Of a stretch of DNA of 64,000 bases, positions 8,826 to 16,363 are shown in pieces. The notes under the pieces were generated by a model. The model worked only from the letters and a program-made list of their open reading frames with translations. It made no database searches and was not told the origin of the DNA. Positions within the stretch are counted from its first letter, which is position 1; every line of letters starts with the position of its first letter. The position numbers were made by a program, and so were the translations under genes. This stretch comes from DASXQK01 sp963724385 (GTDB taxonomy: Bacteria; Pseudomonadota; Alphaproteobacteria; Dongiales; Dongiaceae). The DNA is taken from the NCBI GenBank assembly GCA_963724385.1, contig CAVRUJ010000001.1, positions 248,001 through 312,000 of the forward strand, given 5' to 3'.

Positions 8826-9074
8826 TGTCTATCCCCCGCTTCAGTATCCAGAGGCCAGCCGGGGCGCACAGAAGCGCCGCGACCAGCGGCCAGGAACTGT
8901 GGAATTTAGCATTTCCCCCACGCCAATGCGGACGGGGTGCCACTCCGGACTCGCCGCGTGACTCAGGAATCGCGTTCCGGCCTCGCCCGCCACCACCCTA
9001 GCCAAAACAGTCCCTCGATTCTGTGCGAATCTAGAAACCGCCTTAGCAGGCATTTCGCCTGCGGGCCCCTAAAT

Positions 9075-9368
9075 CTAATTCTCCTCCATCGATAGAAGCC
9101 GCCGCAGTCCCCGCAAGAGCGCCCTTTGCTCCCGTCGCTCAGACCTTGCTTCGGCGGTATAGCGGCCGGTCCTGTAGGCTCCGTTGCGCTCACCCTTCGG
9201 TCCTCCACCCTTCCCACCGTGCAGGCGGCATACGGGCTTGCCCCGCATAGCCGGCCCTCGGCATGGCAGTTTCGAGCGCCGACACCTGGCTCGGCAGCGC
9301 GGCGCCGTCTGTGCCAGCGCCAGGGCGGCTTTCCAGTCGGGCTTATAAGGTCGCCGGGCGGATTTCAC
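9075..9368 (-). CDS. Phage-type HGG-motif protein
   Basis: This 97-residue basic protein carries a CxxxC cysteine pattern ('RCRARCRRSKLPCRGPAMRG') followed by 'PVCRLHGGKGGGPKGERNGAYRTGRYTAEA', the HGG...GNxNA.xG.Y motif found in many small prophage proteins next to packaging genes. The GTG start overlaps the stop of the 246-residue gene by 4 bp (GTGA), so the two are coupled. The exact role is unknown; a link to DNA packaging is only suggested by where the motif is usually found. Confidence 0.65.
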   Translation of the reverse strand: MKSARRPYKPDWKAALALAQTAPRCRARCRRSKLPCRGPAMRGKPVCRLHGGKGGGPKGERNGAYRTGRYTAEARSERREQRALLRGLRRLLSMEEN

Positions 9369-10105
9369 TTCGGCCCCCCACCTTTGCCCCCGGCCTTACC
9401 CCGCCCTTTGAGAGCGCCCGCGACGATGGCTTTGCCGCCGGCGCCGACAGCCACTTGCTGGTGAATCACCTGCACCACCTGCTTGCCGCCGCTACGCCGC
9501 CGCTGGATCGTCAGCACGGTGTCGTTGAATGTGCCCATTAGCTTTCCGGCCGCATGGGCGAGCCGCGCAGCCTCCACGCTATGAAATTGGTAGTGGGCGG
9601 GGTTCCACGTATCGACCTGGGTTAGTTGCTGCTCGGCCTTTGCGATAAGCCGCATCGCCAATTTGTGGGCCGCTGCAGCTTGGTGCGTCAGCATCATCTC
9701 AACCGAGTCTTTTGCCCCGATGGAGTTTGCCGTGTCGAGCGCCAGCGTCAGAGCATCGGCCTCGCCCGCCAGCTCCATGCGTTGGGTTGAAGCGGAATGC
9801 GCCAGCATGTCAGCAGGCCGCCGAATCTCATCTGCGATGCCTGCGGTCTCAGGCTCCCGAAAAGGGACCAGTTCGCCGCCATTGCCCCTTTCAGGTACGG
9901 CCGTTGTGTAGGACCAGCGAGACAGATCAGCGTCGGCCTTGGCTTCAAGGTCAGCCGCATCCTTGCGCATGAAGTGCGCCCCGACAGGATCGGCGCCGCC
10001 GTACTCGTCAGCCAAGCGCCGCAACCCTGCTGCGCGATGCTTCCCCTTTAGTGCAGCTTCGACGCGATGGCGGACCCGTGGCGGCTTATCGGGGGCGTCG
10101 CTCAT
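9365..10105 (-). CDS. Element-encoded conserved protein, function unknown
   Basis: The 246-residue product is hydrophilic and helical. The N-terminus is basic ('RVRHRVEAALKGKHRAAGLRRLADEY'). The middle is an alanine-rich helical region ('MMLTHQAAAAHKLAMRLIAKAEQQL'), and the C-terminus is a glycine/lysine-rich tail ('GRGKAGGKGGGPK') like a nucleic-acid-binding tail. Such proteins occur with integrases and HGG proteins in alphaproteobacterial islands. It overlaps the HGG gene by 4 bp. No catalytic motif is seen. Confidence 0.65.
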   Translation of the reverse strand: MSDAPDKPPRVRHRVEAALKGKHRAAGLRRLADEYGGADPVGAHFMRKDAADLEAKADADLSRWSYTTAVPERGNGGELVPFREPETAGIADEIRRPADMLAHSASTQRMELAGEADALTLALDTANSIGAKDSVEMMLTHQAAAAHKLAMRLIAKAEQQLTQVDTWNPAHYQFHSVEAARLAHAAGKLMGTFNDTVLTIQRRRSGGKQVVQVIHQQVAVGAGGKAIVAGALKGRGKAGGKGGGPK

Positions 10106-10372
10106 GTGAGGTTCCTTTGATGGTTCCTGTTGCTGATGTGAGCCCGCCGCGTGTCCCGGGAATCACGATACGGGGTGTTGGCTGTGGGGGGGGGTAGCGC
10201 AAAGGGCGGAACGCGAATCCTGGACCACCGCAGCTCGAATGCAGGGCTCACCAATGAATGTCGCGCGGACCGAAAACAGAAACGGCCTGTTTCTGAGGCA
10301 CCGCTCGCTTGCCGCCGCTGCCTCGTTGCCGGGCGCGGCGTCGCACTCGCTCCCCTCCTAGATATAGAAGGG

Positions 10373-10502
10373 CTTCGGGTTTCCGAAGTACGGGCCGAAA
10401 TCGGAAATGGCTGATTTCCGCCGGTTTCTATCATGGCACCACCCTCAGCCGGGTGGCCGGTACTTCGGGTTTCCGAAGTACGGTACTCCGGGTTTCCGAA
10501 GC
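10373..10502. repeat. Iteron-like repeats CTTCGGGTTTCCGAAG
   Basis: A self-complementary 16-mer CTTCGGGTTTCCGAAG followed by TACGG occurs at 10373-10393 and 10463-10483, and a variant (CTCCGGGTTTCCGAAG) at 10486-10501. Shorter palindromes lie alongside, e.g. AGAAACGGCCTGTTTCT around 10277-10293 and CGGAAATGGCTGATTTCCG near 10400. The array spans the 3' end of the winged-helix gene and the 325-bp non-coding gap 10106-10430. The position fits a replication origin or regulator binding site of the element; function is inferred. Confidence 0.6.
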
Positions 10503-10955
10503 AGCTTTCTGATTTTCGTGGCGGGCGCCCATTCGCTTCCAATCATCGGTCGCGGGATTGCCCTCAGCGTCGGCATAGAATGTAAGGCGGAATCTCGATG
10601 GCCGATTCGTTCCGGCCCATCGCCCGCCGCGCTGGTGTCCGATGAGCCCTAGCCGCTCGCATTCCTCGATGGCCCGCCGGATAGATTCGGCCGTCATACC
10701 ATAGGCTCTCAATTGCTCATGGGTCGCCAACAAGCGCCCATTCTCCCGGCCGGCGTGGTTGCAGTGCTCGATCAGAAGGAAGTCGATCAGCCGGCGTGCG
10801 TTGATGCTGCGCCGGCGCCATGCGGGACTGTTGACCAACTCTGCCGTGAGCCACGCCCAGGGTTGCCCCTTCGGGGGAAGGCGCAACCGCGCCTCCCGCC
10901 CTCCGAGTTTTCCAGAGCTGCGCCCCGTCGCGTCGGGCTTGCCAAACCTAGCCAT
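10431..10955 (-). CDS. Winged-helix replication-initiator-like protein
   Basis: The 174 residues include 'WAWLTAELVNSPAWRRRSINARRLIDFLLIEHCNHAGRENGRLLATHEQLRAYGM' and 'IRRAIEECERLGLI', a winged-helix DNA-binding fold typical of small replication or regulatory proteins in integrative elements. The C-terminal tail is low-complexity because it is encoded by the CTTCGG repeats ('SETRST', 'RKPEVP'). It overlaps the upstream gene by 8 bp. A role in element replication is inferred from the adjacent repeats. Confidence 0.7.
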   Translation of the reverse strand: MARFGKPDATGRSSGKLGGREARLRLPPKGQPWAWLTAELVNSPAWRRRSINARRLIDFLLIEHCNHAGRENGRLLATHEQLRAYGMTAESIRRAIEECERLGLIGHQRGGRWAGTNRPSRFRLTFYADAEGNPATDDWKRMGARHENQKAASETRSTVLRKPEVPATRLRVVP

Positions 10956-11193
10956 CGTTCAGCAACCCATCGGCTCGCGCCTGCTGCTCGGCGTCTGCCA
11001 GCGCGCGCGCCAGCTCCATCGCAAAGCCCGCCAGTTCGGCGGTGACGATGGCGGCGGCGGGCGATAGCCCGAAGCGGTCTCGGATGCGGCGAGCGGGCAG
11101 CGGGAGCACATAGACCCAGCGTTGCCGCTCAGCCCAGGCGAATAAGGGAAGGTCGCCGCCATTGAACGGCCGGCGGCGCTGCTCTAGTGTCAT
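10948..11193 (-). CDS. Small element protein of unknown function
   Basis: Starting at ATG 11193 the product is 81 residues: a basic, polar N-terminus ('MTLEQRRRPFNGGDLPLFAWAERQ') and a hydrophobic/helical middle ('FGLSPAAAIVTAELAGFAMELARALADAEQQAR'). The open frame continues upstream through the hairpin but without coding character. Small proteins of this kind often lie between alpA and the replication gene in such elements. I do not recognise the family. Confidence 0.6.
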   Translation of the reverse strand: MTLEQRRRPFNGGDLPLFAWAERQRWVYVLPLPARRIRDRFGLSPAAAIVTAELAGFAMELARALADAEQQARADGLLNDG

Positions 11194-11232
11194 CTGGCAT
11201 TTCCTTGGGCAAGGGATTGCACAACGGCATAG

Positions 11233-11275
11233 CCCCGGCGCGGTTTGCAGACCGTTGCCGGGGTTCCGTTTTTTC
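11233..11275 (+). ncRNA. Two-tier hairpin beside alpA, C4-antisense-like or bidirectional terminator
   Basis: CCCCGGC (11233-11239) pairs with GCCGGGG (11257-11263), and inside it CGGT (11241-11244) pairs with ACCG (11251-11254) around TTGCAG. On the plus strand it runs into TTCCGTTTTTT, a terminator shape facing against the genes. On the minus strand it begins a few bases after the alpA-like stop. Similar CCCCGGC...GCCGGGG stems form the C4-type antisense RNAs of P1/P4-like elements. The structure is seen; the RNA identity is a hypothesis. Confidence 0.45.
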
Positions 11276-11459
11276 AGGCGGCGGGTTTGTAGGACTTGAG
11301 CTTGGCGGCCCACGCTTCTGCATCTTCGCGCCGGATGCGAGTCAACCTGCCAATTTTGACGGCCGTGAGAGTTCCATCTCGAAGCAGGCGATAGGCGAGG
11401 CTGCGACTAAGCTTGAACTCCTGACAGAAGTCGGGGAGGGAAAGCAGGTGGGATTGCAT
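11274..11459 (-). CDS. AlpA-like helix-turn-helix regulator / excisionase
   Basis: The 61-residue product is a MerR-type winged HTH: 'LLSLPDFCQEFKLSRSLAYRLLRDGTLTAVKIGRLTRIRREDAEAWAAKL'. AlpA/Xis-type proteins bind near att sites or activate element promoters; in Gram-negative phage-inducible islands AlpA is the activator. ATG 11459 is preferred over GTG 11468 because GGAG lies 8 bases before it and would overlap the GTG. The gene is immediately followed by the hairpin. Confidence 0.8.
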   Translation of the reverse strand: MQSHLLSLPDFCQEFKLSRSLAYRLLRDGTLTAVKIGRLTRIRREDAEAWAAKLKSYKPAA

Positions 11460-11591
11460 TTGTGGCACTCCGGACGTTGTGGGACGCGCCGAAGTATCTG
11501 GATGCAGTGAGGCACAAGCGCGGTATTTATTAAACTGCCGTTGATACTAGAAATTTGGTATTTTTTGCTGCCGCTTACTACTAGCGCCTAT

Positions 11592-12560
11592 CTATAGGCG
11601 CGCCTTGGCTGCTGTGAGTTCGCGCGCCAAAATTCGGAGCGGATGCTTTTGAAGCTCCACATGTAACTTAACGGCGTCGCCCCATTCGACGATGCAGTCG
11701 GCTAAAGCGCGGAACGCGTGCTCTTTAAGTTTGCCCCATTCGATCCCGCTGTCAGCGGCCTCTTCAAAGCTGCGAACCGCGGGCAATGCATCGTGCGGGA
11801 ATTCATTTTCGAAATCATGAAACTGATGCCGGCCCAGCTTCTGGGCAAGAAGTAGGGTTGCCTTGGCGTTGTCGTAGCTCTTAACAGATTTCTTTTCCCA
11901 CGCTCGTAACGTCTCAACGCTCGTTGCGAGTGCGGCGGCGACCTTGTGTTCGGCAGCATATTTTTTTAGCCCGCTTCCAAAGAGGGCATGAACATGCAGG
12001 ACGGCGAACCATTGGAGTTGCGCCAACGTATATGGGCGCCCGTGCTTCGAAGTCTTTGAGGGTTTTGTCAGAAATTGCGTCTCACCCTCGTTGAGTGCCA
12101 GAAGTCCCGTTGACAGGCTGCTCCGCCAGTCGCGACGGTTGCCAGAAGATTCTTCGAGAACAGTGGCGATGAACTTGCGATACGGGACGGCCCCGGGTGA
12201 AAAATTCGCAAGGTCTGCGTGTTTCAGCCATTCGTGCTCGTTTGCATGACTGTCCCAGTCAAATTCTGCCTTGGGCTCCTTCTGAGAGTGGCGATAGAAG
12301 GCCCCTAGAAGGTGAGATTCTGCCCAGTAGCTCAGCCGCCTAGTCAGGTGTCCAGCCAGCCGCACAGCATCAATGGCGGCCCGTTGCTTATTTTTTTCAC
12401 TAACCCGACCGAGCCTCGGGTCAGTCTTGCAATAGAGGCTTACTAGTTTGTCGAGCGTTTCCAAACAATCTTGCCGGAGAGGCGCGGGATCGAACCGATA
12501 TGGACGATGGTCGGGCAGCTCCCACGCAGGCGGTAGCGTTGATTTTCCCCGTTTGGTCAA
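11592..12560 (-). CDS. Element cargo protein of unknown function
   Basis: The 322-residue product starts with TTG at 12560 preceded by GGAGGG. It is soluble and aromatic-rich, with 'EHEWLKHADLANFSPG', 'KHGRPYTLAQLQWFAVLHVHALFGSG' and a possible HTH around 'VAAALATSVETLRAWEKKSVKSYDNAK'. No enzyme motif or transmembrane segment is seen. The gene is clearly less GC-rich than the host and sits between integrase and alpA, where satellites and islands often carry regulators or defence genes. I do not recognise the family. Confidence 0.65.
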   Translation of the reverse strand: MTKRGKSTLPPAWELPDHRPYRFDPAPLRQDCLETLDKLVSLYCKTDPRLGRVSEKNKQRAAIDAVRLAGHLTRRLSYWAESHLLGAFYRHSQKEPKAEFDWDSHANEHEWLKHADLANFSPGAVPYRKFIATVLEESSGNRRDWRSSLSTGLLALNEGETQFLTKPSKTSKHGRPYTLAQLQWFAVLHVHALFGSGLKKYAAEHKVAAALATSVETLRAWEKKSVKSYDNAKATLLLAQKLGRHQFHDFENEFPHDALPAVRSFEEAADSGIEWGKLKEHAFRALADCIVEWGDAVKLHVELQKHPLRILARELTAAKARL

Positions 12561-12656
12561 TATGCCCTCCGCTCGGCGCGCCGCAATGGCTGCTGGCGGG
12601 GAGGCGCGTCGGGTGCGCGCTTGTCGGCTGGCCGGCCTATCCCCGCCGCAGGGATT

Positions 12657-13898
12657 TTACGCGTTGGCTTTGGGGCGATGAATTGGAATTACGCTTCGGC
12701 CGGCAGCGGACATCGCGGTCGCAAATGCCGCCCATGCCTCCATCATCCGGCGCCGCTTATCGAGCAAGTCCCCCCGCCGATAGGCAGCCTCCACCTTGTC
12801 ACTGATGGCATGAGACAGGGCCATCTCGGCAACTTCGCGAGGATAGTTGGTCTGTTCGGCCGCCCAATCGCGGAAGGTGGACCGGAACCCATGGGCCGTC
12901 AGATCGGTGCGCTTCATCCGCTTTAGCAGGGCTAGCAAGGCGCCATTGGAAAGCGGCTTGCCGGGGCGGCCGGGGAATACAAATTCACTCACCTTCGCTT
13001 CGGCCAGCTTCCGCAAGATGGCAACAGCGGCAGGCGACAAAGGAATGCGATGCTCCCGGCCCGCCTTGATGCGCTCGGCCGGAATGGTCCAGGTTTTGGT
13101 TTCCAAGTCGATTTCAGACCAGCGGGCCGCAATACACTCGGTGGTCCGAGTTGCCGTTAGGATCAGCAGTTCCATCGCCCGGGCGGCAAGCCCCTCCTGC
13201 TTCCGCAGCTCGGCCATGAAGGCGCCAACCTCGGCATAAGGCAACGCGGGGTGGTGCTGGACCCGCTGCACCTTGGCCCTCGCTGGCAGCAAGGTTTCTA
13301 GATGGCCGCGCCAGCGCGCCGGGTTATCGCCCCGCCGATGCCCGCGCGCCGTGGCAGAATCCAATACCGCTTCAATGCGCTGGCGGACCCGGCTGGCGGT
13401 TTCGGTCTTCGCGGTCCAGATCGGCTCCAAGACACGAATCACCAGCCCGGCGTCAACCTGCTGCACCGGCAGGGCGCCGATGAGGGGATAGGCATAGGCG
13501 GCAAGGGTGTTGTGCCATTGGTCGCCGTGCTTCGCGTTCCGCCAACCTGGCTTGTGGGCCTTGATGTAGATTTCGGCCGCATCCTTGAATGTGACTTGCT
13601 TGGCCGCGTCTGCCCGTTCTGCGGCCCGCTGGCCGTGGCGCGCGCCGATGGGGTCAATACCGGCCGATTTCAGCTTGCGCGCTTCTGCGGCCCGCGCGCG
13701 GGCTTCCGAGAGAGTCACGGCATTTAGGGAGCCGAGCCCCATTTCTCGCGGCCGCCCATCGAGGGTGTAGCGGAAAATCCAGGACCGCGCCCCGGCGCCC
13801 GTCACTTGCAGATAGAGCCCGCCGCCGTCGGCATGCATGCCTTCGGTCTTCGCCCGGGATACCGCCAGCGCCGTCAACCGCCCCATTTGCCTCGCCAT
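12657..13898 (-). CDS. int: Tyrosine recombinase integrase (P4/DUF4102 type)
   Basis: The 413-residue protein has the N-terminal DUF4102 arm-binding domain ('MHADGGGLYLQVTGAGARSWIFRYTLDGRPREMGLG'), a SAM-like core-binding domain and a C-terminal catalytic domain. The catalytic set can be read: R251 (TATRTTE), K279 (RIKAGREH), H336 and R339 (HGFR), H363 (LSHAI) and nucleophile Y373 (AYRRGDLLDKRR). AGGAGG precedes the ATG. Integrases of this type target tRNA 3' ends, matching the att repeat; its start lies 13 bp from the right arm site, so it may repress itself. Confidence 0.96.
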   Translation of the reverse strand: MARQMGRLTALAVSRAKTEGMHADGGGLYLQVTGAGARSWIFRYTLDGRPREMGLGSLNAVTLSEARARAAEARKLKSAGIDPIGARHGQRAAERADAAKQVTFKDAAEIYIKAHKPGWRNAKHGDQWHNTLAAYAYPLIGALPVQQVDAGLVIRVLEPIWTAKTETASRVRQRIEAVLDSATARGHRRGDNPARWRGHLETLLPARAKVQRVQHHPALPYAEVGAFMAELRKQEGLAARAMELLILTATRTTECIAARWSEIDLETKTWTIPAERIKAGREHRIPLSPAAVAILRKLAEAKVSEFVFPGRPGKPLSNGALLALLKRMKRTDLTAHGFRSTFRDWAAEQTNYPREVAEMALSHAISDKVEAAYRRGDLLDKRRRMMEAWAAFATAMSAAGRSVIPIHRPKANA

Positions 13899-13910
13899 GC
13901 CCTTCGCCTC

Positions 13911-13933
13911 CTACCCACATATCTACCCACGTT
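13911..13933 (+). repeat. Right arm-type integrase site
   Basis: This 23-bp block (two CTACCCAC units 12 bp apart) matches 7656-7678 except for one A/G change. It lies between the int start codon and attR, overlapping where an int promoter would be. The remaining AT-rich stretch to 14061 contains two loosely repeated AGGACAGA sequences (near 13980 and 14020) but no gene. Confidence 0.6.
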
Positions 13934-14061
13934 TGATTTGTAGATTATGGGGAACAGTCTGGCACGTTGCAAGATGGAGTAGGACAGAAAGCCTTATTTC
14001 ACTAGGTTATTTTATTCAGTGCAGGACAGAGAAAAATAGCCCTGGACGCTAGTGCGGCGGA

Positions 14062-14075
14062 CTCCCCCTCCGCCA
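14062..14075 (+). repeat. attR core
   Basis: This is an exact second copy of the last 14 bases of tRNA-Ser (CTCCCCCTCCGCCA), without the rest of the tRNA, marking the distal boundary of the integrated element. Confidence 0.88.
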
Positions 14076-14294
14076 CCAATCATATCGGGCCGAGTGGGCA
14101 GCCCTGCTCACTCCGTCGCCCTGGCGCACGTGGCCGGGCGGTAGGCGTGGTCAAGCTCGGCCGCGGTGGGCCGGGGCGACAAACCGACTCCAAGCTGGAT
14201 CGCGAGTTCCGGGTATGCAGCCTCAACAGGCTGTTCGCGCGCCCGGGCGGCGATGCCGGAACGCTTCGCCGCCCGAGTGCACTGGGTTGAACTT
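14076..14294. other. Gene-free stretch after attR
   Basis: No gene is supported here. A minus-strand frame (to 14108) has coding-like composition ('PELAIQLGVGLSPRPTAAELDHAYRPA') but no recognisable start or family; it could be a remnant of a gene end. Confidence 0.4.
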
Positions 14295-14786
14295 CTACTG
14301 TGCAACGAGGTTGAGAACGCCAATGCCGCCGGCGACGTTTAGACCCTGCATGCCTTCGACGCTGAGCGGCTGCAACGCGATAGATTTCTGGAGACCGCCC
14401 ACAAGAACATTGGCCCCCAGGCCCACGCCGACGGCTACGTCGGCCGTCACCCCCGCGTAGTCTCCAGCCAAGGCTCCCGACCCCACGTCGCTCGTGGGCG
14501 CGACTACGGCCCAGATCATGACGCCCGCCGCTTCATAGCCGATATCGACGCCGAATTTCTTGATTGTGCCCTTGTAGCTGTCCACGCGGGTGGACCCGTT
14601 GGGCTCATAGAGGCAGGTGATGTCCCGGGAGGAACCGAAGATGAAGCTCAAGTTGCCGGCGACATCGCATTTGAGATAGCCGGCTTTGACGCCGCTTTCG
14701 GCCGCGCCGGCGCTCGAAGCCAGCGGAATCACTCCCGCGAGCGAAACCGCGGCAATGGCGATGATACTCCTGAGAGAGCGAAACAT
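14295..14786 (-). CDS. Exported DUF992 protein
   Basis: The 163-residue product (ATG 14786, AAGGAGA 7 bases upstream) starts with a Sec signal peptide ('SIIAIAAVSLAGVIPLASSAGAAE', cleavage after AGA-A-type site) and continues 'GVKAGYLKCDVAGNLSFIFGSSRDITCLY', the start of the DUF992 domain with its paired cysteines. The glycine-rich C-terminal half ('DYAGVTADVAVGVGLGANVLVGG') ends the domain. DUF992 proteins are alphaproteobacterial and periplasmic, of unknown function. Confidence 0.88.
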   Translation of the reverse strand: MFRSLRSIIAIAAVSLAGVIPLASSAGAAESGVKAGYLKCDVAGNLSFIFGSSRDITCLYEPNGSTRVDSYKGTIKKFGVDIGYEAAGVMIWAVVAPTSDVGSGALAGDYAGVTADVAVGVGLGANVLVGGLQKSIALQPLSVEGMQGLNVAGGIGVLNLVAQ

Positions 14787-15041
14787 GGCTGTTCTCCTTA
14801 GTTGGGGTGAGGGCATCGTGTCGGCAGTAGTGCCAGTCGAGCGCCCCTGTTCGACACCTCCGCTGGGATGACAACCCCTCGTGAGAAGCCTCGGGAGAAC
14901 GCCAACTTGTTGATACTACGGAGGATGGGAATGGCGGGTCGCTGACCTAGATCAACAATCCGGCGATCGGGCGGACGGCGCGCCACTGCCGAGGGGCGTA
15001 GCACAGGCGGAACGCGGCATTTCCGTTTTTGCGACGAGCCC

Positions 15042-15081
15042 GATTCACGTCCCAAGCCGAATAGGCTTGAGACGATCAGGC
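15042..15081. repeat. Dispersed palindromic repeat, copy 1
   Basis: A 40-bp sequence with arms around AAGCC-GAATA-GGCTT, bounded by GATTCACGT and GACGATCAGGC. The reverse complement of 36574-36614 matches it closely. It abuts the 3' end of the acyltransferase gene. Confidence 0.7.
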
Positions 15082-15082
15082 T

Positions 15083-15775
15083 TTAGGCCGCCGCGGCCGC
15101 TGGATGTCCCGTCAATCGGTCGGCCTCGTCGTTCGCCGCGTTCAGGGCGTCCTCGAGCGTCCGGCGCAGGGCCTCGCGGCCAGGCGAATCGAGGTCGGCG
15201 GGAACCGCGATCTCCTGCCCGATGACGAACACGCCGCGCCCGAAAGGCAGCGGCAGAAGGAACCGGTCCCAGCTGCCGAGAGTCCGGCGCCGGCTGGTGG
15301 CATAGCTGACCGGCAGCAGCACAGCATCGGCGAGCTCGGCCAGCATCACGGCGCCGGGCGCGGCGTGCTGTCGAGGGCCGCGCGGACCGTCGGGCGTTAT
15401 GCCGACGAGACTCCCGCCGCGGCAGAGCCGCGCCGCGTTGCGCAGCGCCTTCGCCGGCTGGCGCGAGGACGAACCGGAGACGGTCTCGATGCCGAAGGGA
15501 CGGATCACGCGCGCGATGACCTGGCCGTCGCGGTGGCCGGAGATCATGACGCCGAAGGGGCGGGGCCCGAACAGGCCGAAGGGCATCATCAGCAGCCGGC
15601 TGTGCCAGAAGCAGATGACGATGCGCCGGTCGGCCGCAAGGACACGCTCGGCGATGTCGAAGCGAACCCGGCGCCAGCGGTTGGTGAAGTAGACGACGCG
15701 CATGTAGGCGACGACCACCCAGGCGACGACGCCCTGCCCGGTACCGGACGTGATGAATCGGCGAAGCGGTCTCAC
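15083..15775 (-). CDS. Lysophospholipid acyltransferase-like protein (DUF374)
   Basis: The product contains the DUF374/LPLAT core: 'RIVICFWHSRLLMMPFGL', where the WHSR replaces the HX4D block, then 'VMISGHRDGQVIARVIRPFGIETVSGSSSR' and 'GGSLVGITPDGPRGP', the acceptor/phosphate site. Such membrane-associated proteins acylate lipid A- or phospholipid-type substrates; the substrate here is unknown. The frame is open to 15985 but that N-terminal part looks unlike the family; a GTG at 15775 gives 230 residues beginning VRPLRRFITSG, a normal length, though no good ribosome site precedes it. Confidence 0.82.
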   Translation of the reverse strand: MRPLRRFITSGTGQGVVAWVVVAYMRVVYFTNRWRRVRFDIAERVLAADRRIVICFWHSRLLMMPFGLFGPRPFGVMISGHRDGQVIARVIRPFGIETVSGSSSRQPAKALRNAARLCRGGSLVGITPDGPRGPRQHAAPGAVMLAELADAVLLPVSYATSRRRTLGSWDRFLLPLPFGRGVFVIGQEIAVPADLDSPGREALRRTLEDALNAANDEADRLTGHPAAAAA

Positions 15776-16075
15776 CGGGAAGGCCGAGGTCCGAGTCGTT
15801 CCACTCAGATCGCCTTCGGGTTGCCGGCCGAAGTCTTGCCGTCGTTGGGATCTCGCTCGATGGACATGCGCCTTCCAAGGGCAGGAGATGCCGCCCGCAG
15901 GGGATCCTGCGATCGGTCTAGCGCGAAGCCACGGCGGAAGATCTCGTCCGGCACCTGGCAGCGAATCGCGAGCGTGCCGGACCAAGGGAGGTCAAGTGAA
16001 GAGAGCTAGGCTTATACCCACCGGCCCCGGAATACAACGCCGGTCGGGTCCCGGCACGGCTTTCGCCGTCCGGAT
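15776..16075. other. Gap between acyltransferase and DUF6481 gene
   Basis: No gene supported. The upstream extension of the acyltransferase frame runs through it without conserved features, and I see no clear promoter. Confidence 0.4.
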
Positions 16076-16363
16076 TTACAGCGTCTCTTGGCTCACGGGC
16101 TCGGTCTTCGGGCGCTTGGCCTTGCGCGGCTTAGCCTTCGGCGCAGCGAGCGCCGCTTCGGCTTCGGCCTTGGCCAGGCTTTCCCGGTCGGCGGCTTCCT
16201 TGGCCAGCCGCAGCGCGCGCAGACGCTCAAGCTTCGCCTGCTCGGCGTTCTGGCGCTGGCGCTGGAAGTCCATGACCTCCGCGTCGCGCTTCTTAGCCTT
16301 GGTGAACTTGTCCTCGGCGCGCTGACGCGCCTCGGACGACTTCGATCCTTGATGCTCCATCAT
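16076..16363 (-). CDS. DUF6481 family coiled-coil protein
   Basis: The 95-residue product is nearly all charged helix: 'SEARQRAEDKFTKAKKRDAEVMDFQRQRQNAEQAKLERLRALRLAKEAADRESLAKAEAEA', ending in a lysine/proline tail. This matches the small alphaproteobacterial DUF6481 family, of unknown function. GGAGGG lies 4 bases before the ATG. It is 117 bp downstream of the cold-shock gene on the same strand. Confidence 0.8.
   Translation of the reverse strand: MMEHQGSKSSEARQRAEDKFTKAKKRDAEVMDFQRQRQNAEQAKLERLRALRLAKEAADRESLAKAEAEAALAAPKAKPRKAKRPKTEPVSQETL

Larger units (their letters stand above)
7588..14075. mobile_element. Integrated 6.5 kb satellite-like element at tRNA-Ser
   Basis: The element is bounded by a 14-bp direct repeat of the tRNA 3' end (7588-7601 and 14062-14075) and contains a tyrosine integrase next to the distal end, matching paired 23-bp arm-type sites inside each end, an AlpA-like regulator, a winged-helix protein with iteron-like repeats, and HGG-motif phage-type genes, all on the minus strand. 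No capsid, portal, large terminase or conjugation gene is present. The int-alpA-replication layout resembles phage-inducible islands or P4-type satellites; that identity is inference. Several genes (notably 11592-12560) are visibly less GC-rich than the chromosome around them. Confidence 0.88.

Noticed and set aside
10199..10520. A CRISPR array
   Set aside because: The repeats are short palindromes with irregular spacing (about 90 bp and about 3 bp), no uniform spacers and no cas genes nearby.
10102..10542. A 146-codon minus-strand frame over the repeat region
   Set aside because: It is built from the CTTCGG repeats, overlaps the better-supported winged-helix gene and has no conserved segments.
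14108..14323. A 71-codon minus-strand frame after attR
   Set aside because: Coding-like composition but no start signal, no recognised family and no conserved context; listed only as a gap.
14881..15010. FNR-like half sites near GTTGAT and ATCAAC upstream of the DUF992 gene
   Set aside because: The halves are about 40 bp apart and do not form a TTGAT-N4-ATCAA box.
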